A DNA stretch of 64,000 nt, taken from contig NZ_CP009056.1 in the NCBI RefSeq assembly GCF_000807275.1, positions 2,605,192 through 2,669,191 on the forward strand. Reading direction: 5' to 3'. This document shows, piece by piece, positions 49,525-59,000 of this stretch (the first letter of the stretch is position 1; the number at the start of each line of letters is the position of its first letter). A program made the translations under genes and the position numbers. This DNA is from Frischella perrara (GTDB lineage Bacteria; Pseudomonadota; Gammaproteobacteria; Enterobacterales; Orbaceae). A model generated the notes under the pieces. That model was not told where the DNA came from, made no database searches, and was given only the letters and a program-made list of their open reading frames with translations.

Positions 49525-50232
49525 TTAATCAACTGATTGCTGCGCTTTTTCATCTTCATCATCGTTTGGAGATGCCCATCGATACCTTCCATTCACTCCT
49601 CCTATTGACTTTAACTTCCCATTACCCAATACTCGGTAACTATGCATACCCGATAGCTTTTCACCGGTAATAAGTTTTTCAGAATAACGATAACGCTGAT
49701 ACACTGCTGGCTCTTTTACCCAGTCAGGAATATTCTCCACATGATAGGTGATATACACATCACGAATTGTGCCCCCCCCTATACCGTTTATACCATCTTT
49801 AGTCCGTTTAATAGAGTCCACCACTATCCGTCCAAAGCAAAAGTTTGTCTCACCCAATGCCCAGTCAACATATTGTCGACCTAAATCGGTTAAATCATAA
49901 CGGTATAGCGGTTTACCATCAGTCTCACCTACCCATTCCTCAGTAAAAAAGCCCCGTTCAGTAAAAAAATGTAGATTTTCATTTTTTACACGATTGTGGA
50001 AAGATATTTGCGTTTTTTCTGAAAAAGGCAAATCTTCCCCTTCCATATGATAGGTGGTATAAGGGTACATTGTTCGTTTAATATCACCAACCATCATACA
50101 AATCGCTTTATTGCCTGACTTATTATTCCGGTCATAAATCTCTTGAATATCTGTCTTATAGGGATACGAGTCACATCCGGTTAACCCCAATACCATTAAA
50201 CTCAATAATGCCATTACCCATCGTTTATTCAT
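49525..50232 (-). CDS. Putative immunity lipoprotein, copy 6
   Basis: 235 residues; lipobox LTGCDSYPYK, Asp at +2. The C-terminal part SEKLITGEKLSGMHSYRVLG and GGVNGRYRWASP differs from copies 2-5 (PKEVATGESFEG) and is close to copy 7. It follows the type B toxin at 50249 by 16 bp. Acidic C-terminus (NDDEDEKAQQSVD). Confidence 0.78.
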   Translation of the reverse strand: MNKRWVMALLSLMVLGLTGCDSYPYKTDIQEIYDRNNKSGNKAICMMVGDIKRTMYPYTTYHMEGEDLPFSEKTQISFHNRVKNENLHFFTERGFFTEEWVGETDGKPLYRYDLTDLGRQYVDWALGETNFCFGRIVVDSIKRTKDGINGIGGGTIRDVYITYHVENIPDWVKEPAVYQRYRYSEKLITGEKLSGMHSYRVLGNGKLKSIGGVNGRYRWASPNDDEDEKAQQSVD

Positions 50233-50248
50233 CTTTTATCCGCTCCCA

Positions 50249-53200
50249 TTAATCTTTCTTATAGTGGTAAGTCAGTAAGTACGGTGTTATTTCCTGACCA
50301 TTTTCATCTTGCTTGCCATTTGGCCAATAATTAATAGATACCTCAACTTCATGGTCACCCTTAATTTGACCAACACACTGCTTAATTAAAAATAACCCTG
50401 TCTTTGAATCATTTGTAGGGCTTTCAAGCTCTGACGAAGCTGTAGGGGCGGGTACAGCCTGCCCAGCTGCCAGACTCATTAACGCGTTCCATTGCTGTTC
50501 ATCATTGCTCACATCTTTTACTTCATTATTTTTAAAATCATAATATTCGTTTTCTTCATCAAGCGATTGTTTATTTATCGGCTTAAAGTTAGCCATTGAC
50601 CCATGTGGTACAATTTCTAATCGTTTATAATCATGTTTAATCTTCAGGATGATCACTTGCTGATTATTTGATGACATAACCATTATTAACCCCTCAAACC
50701 ATCCATTTTTCTTATTAAAATCCGGTAATCTAAGGTCTAAATAAAGATCATAATTGTTCCAAAAATCATACCAACTTGAATCAGCTTCAACCTTACAAAT
50801 ACCACCATTTACCGCCAGATAAAAATCCTGCTGTGATAACCGCATGCAAATCGGTGTCGGTAAGTAATAAAGCGGATACTTGTCTTTATGGTCATAATTA
50901 CCCAACATACTGCGGTTTAACCACTTATCCAACTCATCCCAATCACTTCCATCACTATAGTAAATAGCCTCAATTATCGCCGCACATGCCAATATCACTA
51001 CTGCCGCTATCTGCCCATAAAGCGGAAGCACGTTAATAGCCATCGCATAACTCACAGCCAAACTTAAAAGACTCGTTACCAATAATACACCTGACCCGGT
51101 ATTTCCACTGTTATAACTCCTAAATGCCACTAGGCATGATAACATCGCATCGTAAACGCTTATCCAAGCAAGGGTTTTACTCCAAATTTTATATCGCCTA
51201 GCATATCGATAAAGACTACTCGTACGGCTAAAATATAATTCTAATTTCCCTGACGTTGCTAAATTAGTAATATTCGCTACTATATCCATTGTATTTAATG
51301 CTATTAAGCTTCTGTTAACAAGTATTTTATATTTGATTGTTTCTTTCGTTATTGGGTCATTTAACGTATCAAGCTGACTTTCTAAATTCTGTAGCGTTTG
51401 TATCTGGAAGTAAATCCCTACTCCATTTAATATACTTGCTGCCAAGCTGTCGAGTTTTTCAATACGAGGCGCATTGCGTTTATTGCGCGACAATGCCTTC
51501 GACAATTTTTCTATATCTTCACTATCGTATACGGTATCACTCATCTCTATGATATAAGGAGCAAGCCTATTCATCGCCGACTTCGCCGGGCGCCCACCAG
51601 TGCGATGCAATAATGATTCAAAATTCTGTTGCTCTTCTGCTGATTTAAAAAACGCTAACAGACTTACTTTCACTTTATCCCGGTTAATACTTCGGCTATT
51701 AGCATTTTCTACCTGCCAAATACCGTCAATATTTTTACTAACTTGTAGCGTTTGACCTCTAGCGGTTCTCATCTCTGAATTAAAAAAGAACGGCATCAAT
51801 CCATGCATATTTTGCATATATTTGTTCAAGGCTCTGACTGTCATCTTCACTTCATATTGCAAAATACGCTCACTTTGGCTCCCCGTAAATAAATTCATTA
51901 CCCTTAGAAAATGGTCACGTACCATTAATTCATTCAGCCTGACGGAATGCCTTGATGCCCTTATCACCCCTTCAAGACTGGTGTTAAGCCATCTTTTCAA
52001 CAGCAACTGCAATACGGAAACATTCTCTTCTCTTCCTTGTAGTGTATTTATATCTTGACTTAAATCTAGCGTTCCCTTCGCCGCATTGAAAATAGTCTCG
52101 TTCGATATTACGCCGTCGGATTGTTGTTCCTCAGAAAGCGATTCACCATCTTGCCTTGCCTGCCTATCTTTCACTTCTTGTCGGAAATAAAATTCCTCTT
52201 CATCCGCAATCGGTGATACGGTTGATTCGGTATCACCCAATAGGTAAAAATAAATCGACTGCTTATTTTCAAACAGCATCGCCCATAGTACCGATTGGAT
52301 TGGTAATTCAATATTACCAACACTACCACTATCAAATATTTGTAACACGGTTAATAAAAAACTAATATGCATATCAGAGCAGTTCGGCAAGACTTCATTA
52401 CGCCAGAAAAATAAGCTGTTTAACGTCTCCGGTAGCGCTTCTTTCTTCGCTCCGTCCTCCACTTGATAGTATTGTTTATCTTCTCCCCATAACCAAATCA
52501 GATAGTGATAATAATCTTGTGAGCTTTCATTTACATATTGATATAAAGACTGATAACCCGATTTTTCTAACGCTTCAAAATTATCAATGGACGCCTGATT
52601 CAGTCGTTTTTGATGCTTATCCCAGTTATCCGCCACCGTTTTGTCGCCCAATTTATCTTTATAAGCACTTAAATTGTAAAAATGCACAACCATAACGCTG
52701 TTAACTTGGTTCGCTTCTTTACCGGTATGCGATTGATGATAGTATGAAAGTAAAGCTGTTTGTTGTGCCTCACTTAAAGTAATGCTTCTATAATCCCCAA
52801 AGCCATTATTATCCTTATTTTTAGGCATGGATAAACCATACAAACTTAAACGCCGACAAAATAAATAATGATTTAGTTTTGACTTTTCCAATGTATGGGG
52901 GTCACTTATCCCTAACTGCTCAGCAAAATACGTTTCACCCACCGCATCTAATACATAAATCTTATCTAGAGCATTTAACCCAGCAAGTTTATCGGATGAT
53001 TGAAAATAAGTTTTCAGTTCAATTTCTTGCCAATCAATAGTATTCCTAAAATCTTTTGGATCTCCAACTTCTTCGTTAAATTCTTTCTGATAATCTTGAT
53101 TTTTGTCATAAAACAGAAATAGATAAAAATCATTGTCACCTGCTTGCGTTATTGAAGACTTTATCATCTGCTTGTACTGCATTATACTTTGATAGTGATT

Positions 53201-54535
53201 GCGAGCATAACGAATTTCAGGTGTGAAATAAGACAAGGGATAACTGCTGACATAATCGTTGTTTTCTTGATAGAATTGTGCAAAAGTATCCCGAATTTCA
53301 CTCGAATCCCACTTCTGCATCGTTTTCGCCAATTTACTTTTCGCCGTTTTCTTTTCTTCATAGTAGATATAATTATGGCTACTGTTTCGTACTAACTTAT
53401 CGTATCGCTTTAATAACTCGTTGTCATTTTCATCTTGCTTCGCCAGTCCTTCTATCACCGGTGCTAAGCGTTGCCGACGTTGTATTGATAGTTCTTCGGC
53501 TAGCCCTAACGGGTCTTCTACCACTAATGCCGTTAGCTCTGTTGTGCCATAATGGTTATCTTGCTCATAGCGACTTACCGTCAAATCTAAAGCTTGACGC
53601 ACTTTTTCACCATGCAGAGAGTTAAAATGGCTGGCTGTACAAAATACCTGATTATATAATCCGCCCAAATTAGATTTGGTTGCGTTTAACAAATCCGATA
53701 ACGTTCGGGTTTTAACTGTCATCATCCCGTTACGAATATTATCAAACAAACTTTTTACGCCATCTTCGGGTACCTCTTTCCCTTTATCTTTCTTCCTTAC
53801 CAATATGTTTTTACTTTCATCTTCATAGTAATCTATGACTTCTTCATCGCTACATTCAAGCTCTAACAAAAAGCGGTTTTTTGTAAAAAAATCTCTAAAT
53901 AAAAAACTTCGATTTTGTTTTGATACATCCTTTGCTGTTTGCTGTGTTAAATCAACATGACTGAAACGCTGCTCTCGCTCTGCTAGATTTTCTTTATAAT
54001 AGTTGATGGTCGCTAATGTCCAGCGAATAGATGAATAAGCTACCCAAGCTTTATCATAAACTCGGTTATCTATCGTGACAAACTGCGCCTTCACTTGATG
54101 ATTGTCTGACAAACAACTAAGCGGAATATCTTTCGGTCTCGTTCCCTTAACATCTCGAAACTCACGTAACCGAAAACCGCCTGAGTGGGTCACTTCATAA
54201 GCCATCACTTCTAGCTTACTATCATCATCGTTACCTATTCGATTACATAAAATATACACATACCCTTCTCGGAGAGTACGATAGGCATACTGATAATCAA
54301 TCCAATCGATTTCTGGCTCTCGGTCTCCCAGTGAGACCATGCCATTTGACCAATCGATTTGGGATTTAAAGGTTCGTGGAACAATTGATTTTCGTACCAA
54401 AAATAATGGAAAACCGCGCCGCTGACATGCGCCACATTGGCCACTGTCTAAGTTCATATCTTTTTCACTGGCTTCATAAACAAGCTGCGGATTATATATG
54501 TTTTCTGATTCTGCTTGATTATTTGACTCATTCAT
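50249..54535 (-). CDS. Full-length VasX-like T6SS effector, core type B (second copy)
   Basis: 1428 residues with the same VasX N-terminal region as the other two. Residues about 245-300 (ILVRKKDKGKEVPEDGVKSL) match the 56051 toxin. The type B core has five hydrophobic segments in the last 430 residues. The C-terminal domain is a patchwork: YLDLRLPDFNKKNGWFEG agrees with the type A 36229 protein, then MVMSSNNQQVIILKIKHDY agrees with the type B 39661 protein. The stretch EENEYYDFKNNEVKDVSND is its own. It is preceded by a truncated adaptor gene and followed by lipoprotein copy 6. Confidence 0.85.
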   Translation of the reverse strand: MNESNNQAESENIYNPQLVYEASEKDMNLDSGQCGACQRRGFPLFLVRKSIVPRTFKSQIDWSNGMVSLGDREPEIDWIDYQYAYRTLREGYVYILCNRIGNDDDSKLEVMAYEVTHSGGFRLREFRDVKGTRPKDIPLSCLSDNHQVKAQFVTIDNRVYDKAWVAYSSIRWTLATINYYKENLAEREQRFSHVDLTQQTAKDVSKQNRSFLFRDFFTKNRFLLELECSDEEVIDYYEDESKNILVRKKDKGKEVPEDGVKSLFDNIRNGMMTVKTRTLSDLLNATKSNLGGLYNQVFCTASHFNSLHGEKVRQALDLTVSRYEQDNHYGTTELTALVVEDPLGLAEELSIQRRQRLAPVIEGLAKQDENDNELLKRYDKLVRNSSHNYIYYEEKKTAKSKLAKTMQKWDSSEIRDTFAQFYQENNDYVSSYPLSYFTPEIRYARNHYQSIMQYKQMIKSSITQAGDNDFYLFLFYDKNQDYQKEFNEEVGDPKDFRNTIDWQEIELKTYFQSSDKLAGLNALDKIYVLDAVGETYFAEQLGISDPHTLEKSKLNHYLFCRRLSLYGLSMPKNKDNNGFGDYRSITLSEAQQTALLSYYHQSHTGKEANQVNSVMVVHFYNLSAYKDKLGDKTVADNWDKHQKRLNQASIDNFEALEKSGYQSLYQYVNESSQDYYHYLIWLWGEDKQYYQVEDGAKKEALPETLNSLFFWRNEVLPNCSDMHISFLLTVLQIFDSGSVGNIELPIQSVLWAMLFENKQSIYFYLLGDTESTVSPIADEEEFYFRQEVKDRQARQDGESLSEEQQSDGVISNETIFNAAKGTLDLSQDINTLQGREENVSVLQLLLKRWLNTSLEGVIRASRHSVRLNELMVRDHFLRVMNLFTGSQSERILQYEVKMTVRALNKYMQNMHGLMPFFFNSEMRTARGQTLQVSKNIDGIWQVENANSRSINRDKVKVSLLAFFKSAEEQQNFESLLHRTGGRPAKSAMNRLAPYIIEMSDTVYDSEDIEKLSKALSRNKRNAPRIEKLDSLAASILNGVGIYFQIQTLQNLESQLDTLNDPITKETIKYKILVNRSLIALNTMDIVANITNLATSGKLELYFSRTSSLYRYARRYKIWSKTLAWISVYDAMLSCLVAFRSYNSGNTGSGVLLVTSLLSLAVSYAMAINVLPLYGQIAAVVILACAAIIEAIYYSDGSDWDELDKWLNRSMLGNYDHKDKYPLYYLPTPICMRLSQQDFYLAVNGGICKVEADSSWYDFWNNYDLYLDLRLPDFNKKNGWFEGLIMVMSSNNQQVIILKIKHDYKRLEIVPHGSMANFKPINKQSLDEENEYYDFKNNEVKDVSNDEQQWNALMSLAAGQAVPAPTASSELESPTNDSKTGLFLIKQCVGQIKGDHEVEVSINYWPNGKQDENGQEITPYLLTYHYKKD

Positions 54536-54647
54536 CTTATTTTCTCTTCCCTACATTATTTTCGACGATATCTAGCTCTATGACATCATCCTAATTTTCT
54601 AACTGTTTTTATTTTTTATTACGCTGAATTATTCTGATAAGTGCGAC

Positions 54648-55274
54648 TTATTGCGCTTGTGATAATAACGAAAGCGCTTCCTTTCTTTGACTTAAAAGAT
54701 AACCTAATTGCCCTTGTTTATGGCTATCTTCTATTACCTCTTTTATCAGTTTTGATAACTCTTCATTAGTCATTAACTGTCCATATTGTAATGAAAATAA
54801 GACATAAGCTCGCCTATCTTGATCATTGTCAAGTTGAGTAGCATGAGGATCATAAAACAATGCCATAATACGGGATAATGCTTGTTCCGATAATGGTTTT
54901 TTCTGTTGTTCGCAAAGATCTTGCCAAGTCACAACTAAATGGTAAAGAGCAGCCTGATTCAATAAATTGAACCGTAATTTTGGATTAACAAAACGCTGCG
55001 CAAACTCTTTCTCATCCTCATAATCAATAGCATGAAATACACAACAGTCGCCATTAGTATTAATAAAATAATAATGAGTATCGTCAGGCAAAAGTAAACC
55101 AAGATGTGATTTAGGTGCTTCATAACTGTGCCATAGCACATCAAGTGTGAAAGGTTCATAAAATGGTAAAAACCTACGCCCTAAGGCTTTTCCAGCTATT
55201 AAACCGGCATTAAGCAGCTCATCAGCTAGCGATTCCGGCGGTAAAGGACTTGCCAAAAAACCACACACATATTG
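54648..55274 (-). pseudogene. 5'-truncated DUF4123-like adaptor gene
   Basis: Matches the complete adaptor from QYVCGFLASPLPPES (about residue 108) to the end. The first 107 codons are missing, cut at 55274/55275 where a variant boundary element starts. An open frame of 206 residues from GTG 55268 remains. The 111-bp spacer to the next toxin is retained. Probably non-functional as an adaptor, though it could matter for translation of the toxin. Confidence 0.88.
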
Positions 55275-55350
55275 TAAGGGCAGATGAGTATCCTGCCCGA
55301 CACATTAAAAAAGATTATAGTAATGCTGAATTGATGGATTACTACACTTT
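55275..55350 (-). repeat. Variant cassette boundary element, copy 5
   Basis: Here the stem is GGGCAG (55278-55283) / CTGCCC (55293-55298) with loop ATGAGTATC, followed by GACACATTAAAAAAG. The ATGAGTATC and CATTAAA words recur in copies 1-4, but the long GTCAGCATTC palindrome is absent. It joins the truncated adaptor to the end of lipoprotein copy 7. Confidence 0.65.
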
Positions 55351-56034
55351 TTAATCTTCATCATCGTTTGGAGATGCCCATTGGTAAATTCCACTTATTC
55401 CTGAAACTGTCTTCAATTTATCCTTACCTATTACTCGAAAACTATGCATACCTGATAGTTTTTCACCAGTAGTGAGTTTTTCAGAATAACTAAAACGCTG
55501 ATACACTGCCGGGTCTTTTACCCAATCCGGGATATTCTCCACATGATAGGTAATATACACATCACGAATTGTGCCCCCTCCTATACCATTTATACCATCT
55601 TTGGTCCGTTTAATAGAGTCCACCACTATCCGTCCAAAACAGAAATTAGTTTGGTTCCTAAACCCATCAAAATACTGTCGACCTAAATCGGTCAAATCAT
55701 AACGGTATAGCGGTTTACCATCAGTTTCCCCCACCCATTCCTCGGTAAAAAAGCCTCGTTCAGCAAAAAAATGTAGATTTTCATTTTTTACTCGATTGTG
55801 AAAAGATATTTGTGTTTTTTCTGAAAAAGGCAAGTCTTCCCCCTCCATATGATAAGTGGTATAAGGGTAGATAGCTCGTTTAATATCACCCACAATCATA
55901 CAAATTGCTTTATTGCCTGATTGATTATTTAAGTCATAACCACGTTGAATTTTATCCTTATATGGATACGAATCACACCCCGTTAACCCTAATACTATTA
56001 ACCCCCATAATGCTATTACCCATCGTTTATTCAT
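55351..56034 (-). CDS. Putative immunity lipoprotein, copy 7 (first set)
   Basis: 227 residues; lipobox LTGCDSYPYK, Asp at +2. Distinctive features are DKIQRGYDLNNQSGNKAICMIVGDIKRAIYPY (positions about 26-57, read in parts) and a C-terminus SEKLTTGEKLSGMHSFRVIGKDKLKTV. It follows the 56051 toxin by 16 bp, with GGATAAAAG before the ATG. As partner of the toxin in the only complete vgrG-adaptor-toxin set, it is the best candidate for a working immunity protein. Confidence 0.8.
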   Translation of the reverse strand: MNKRWVIALWGLIVLGLTGCDSYPYKDKIQRGYDLNNQSGNKAICMIVGDIKRAIYPYTTYHMEGEDLPFSEKTQISFHNRVKNENLHFFAERGFFTEEWVGETDGKPLYRYDLTDLGRQYFDGFRNQTNFCFGRIVVDSIKRTKDGINGIGGGTIRDVYITYHVENIPDWVKDPAVYQRFSYSEKLTTGEKLSGMHSFRVIGKDKLKTVSGISGIYQWASPNDDED

Positions 56035-56050
56035 CTTTTATCCGCTCCCA

Positions 56051-59000
56051 TTAATCTTTCTTATAGTGGTAAGTTAGTAAGTACGGTGTTATTTGCTGAC
56101 CATTTTCATCTTGCTTGCCATTTGGCCAATAATTAATAGTTACCTCAACTTCATGGTCACCCCTGATTTGACCAACACACTGCTTAATTAAAAATAACCC
56201 TATCTGTGAATCATTTGTAGGGCTTTCAAGCTCTGACGAAGCTGTAGGGGCAGGTAAAGCTTGCCCAGCTGCCAGACTCATTAACGTATTCCATTGTTGT
56301 TCATCATCCATCTCTTCCGCTTCTTTATCATCGTTCACCTCTTTCTTTTCTTTTTTATCCATACGATAATATTCGTTTTCCTTATCAAATGATTGTTTAT
56401 TTATCGGCTTAAAGTTAGCCATTGATCCATGTGGAACAATTTCTAATCGTTTATAATTATGTTTTATATTCAGAGTGATCGCTTGCCCATTTTTTAATGA
56501 CATAACCATTATTGTGCCCTCAAACCATCCCTTTTTCTCATCAAAATCCGGTAAATTTAGCATTAAATAAAGGTCATAATTGTTCCAAAAATCATACCAA
56601 CTTGAATCAGCTTCAACCTTACAAATACCACCATTTACCGCCAGATAAAAATCCTGCTGTGATAACCGCATGCAAATCGGTGTCGGTAAGTAATAAAGCG
56701 GATACTTGTCTTTATGGTCATAATTACCCAACATGCTGCGGTTTAACCACTTATCCAACTCATCCCAATCACTTCCATCACTATAGTAAATAGCCTCAAT
56801 TATCGCCGCACATGCCAATATCACTACTGCCGCTATCTGCCCATAAAGCGGAAGCACGTTAATAGCCATCGCATAACTCACAGCCAAACTTAAAAGACTC
56901 GTTACCAATAATACACCTGACCCGGTATTTCCACTGTTATAACTCCTAAATGCCACTAGACATGATAACATCGCATCGTAAACGCTTATCCAAGCAAGGG
57001 TCTTACTCCAAATTTTATATCGCCTAGCATATCGATAAAGACTACTCGTACGGCTAAAATATAATTCTAATTTCCCTGACGTTGCTAAATTAGTAATATT
57101 CGCTACTATATCCATTGTATTTAATGCTATTAAGCTTCTGTTAACAAGTATTTTATATTTGATTGTTTCTTTCGTTATTGGGTCATTTAACGTATCAAGC
57201 TGACTTTCTAAATTCTGTAGCGTTTGTATCTGGAAGTAAATCCCTACTCCATTTAATATACTTGCTGCCAAGCTGTCGAGTTTTTCAATACGAGGCGCAT
57301 TGCGTTTATTGCGCGACAATGCTTTCGACAATTTTTCTATATCTTCGCTATCGTATACGGTATCACTCATCTCTATGATATAAGGAGCAAGCCTATTCAT
57401 CGCCGACTTGGCCGGGCGCCCACCAGAGCGATGCAATAATGATTCAAAATTCTGTTGCTCTTCTGCTGATTTAAAAAACGCTAACAGACTTACTTTCACT
57501 TTATCCCGGTTAATGCTTCGGCTATTAGCATTTTCTACCTGCCAAATACCGTCAATATTTTTACTAACTTGTAGTGTTTGACCTCTAGCGGTTCTCATTT
57601 CTGAATTAAAAAAGAACGGCATCAATCCATGCATATTTTGCATATATTTGTTCAAGGCTCTGACTGTCATCTTCACTTCATATTGCAAAATACGCTCACT
57701 TTGGCTCCCCGTGAATAAATTCATTACCCTTAGAAAATGGTCACGTACCATTAATTCATTCAGCCTGACGGAATGCCTTGATGCCCTTATCACCCCTTCA
57801 AGACTGGTGTTAAGCCATCTTTTCAACAGCAACTGCAATACGGAAACATTCTCTTCTCTTCCTTGTAGTGTATTTATATCTTGACTTAAATCTAGCGTTC
57901 CCTTCGCCGCATTGAAAATAGTCTCGTTCGATATTACGCCGTCGGATTGTTGCTCCTCAGAAAGCGATTCACCATCTTGCTTTGCCTGCCTATCTTTCAC
58001 TTCTTGTCGGAAATAAAATTCCTCTTCATCCGCTATCGGTGATACGGTTGATTCGGTATCACCCAATAGGTAAAAATAAATCGACTGCTTATTTTCAAAC
58101 AGCATCGCCCATAGTGCGGATTGGATTGGCAATTCCATATTGCCAACACTACCACTATCAAATATTTGTAACACGGTTAATAAAAAACTAATATGCATAT
58201 CAGAGCAGTTCGGCAAGACTTCATTGCGCCAGAAAAATAAGCTGTTTAATGTCTGCGGTAGCGCTTCTTTCTTCGCTCCGTCCTCCACTTGATAGTATTG
58301 TTTATCTTCTCCCCATAACCAAATCAGATAGTGATAATAATCTTGTGAGCTTTCATTTACATATTGATATAAAGACTGATAACCCGATTTTTCTAACGCT
58401 TCAAAATTATCTATAGATGGCTGATTCAGTCGTTTTTGATGCTTATCCCAGTTATCCGCCACCGTTTTGTCGCCCAATTTATCTTTATAAGCACTTAAAT
58501 TGTAAAAATGCACCACCATAACGCTGTTAACTTGGTTCGCTTCTTTACCGGTATGCGATTGATGATAGTATGAAAGTAAAGCTGTTTGTTGTGCCTCACT
58601 TAAAGTAATGCTTCTATAATCCCCAAAGCCATTATTATCCTTATTTTTAGGCATGGATAAACCATACAAACTTAAACGCCGGCAAAATAAATAATGATTT
58701 AGTTTTGACTTTTCCAATGTATGGGGGTCACTTATCCCTAACTGCTCAGCAAAATACGTTTCACCCACCGCATCTAATACATAAATCTTATCTAGAGCAT
58801 TTAACCCAGCAAGTTTATCGGATGATTGAAAAATAGTTTTCAGTTCAATTTCTTGCCAATCAATAGTATTCCTAAAATCTTTTGGATCTCCAACTTCTTC
58901 GTTAAATTCTTTCTGATAATCTTGATTTTTGTCATAAAACAGAAATAGATAAAAATCATTGTCACCTGCTTGCGTTATTGAAGACTTAATCATCTGCTTG

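Noticed and set aside
53278-53625. 115-residue plus-strand ORF conserved at 46120, 53278 and 59104
   Set aside because: It is antisense to the VasX-like toxin genes; conservation follows from the coding strand. The same holds for the recurrent 60-90-residue plus-strand ORFs in the lipoprotein and toxin genes.
35416-55350. The boundary elements as a CRISPR array or integron attC sites
   Set aside because: Copies are kilobases apart, with genes rather than short spacers between them. There are no cas genes and no integrase. The simple 10-bp palindrome lacks the R'/L' and bulged structure of attC.
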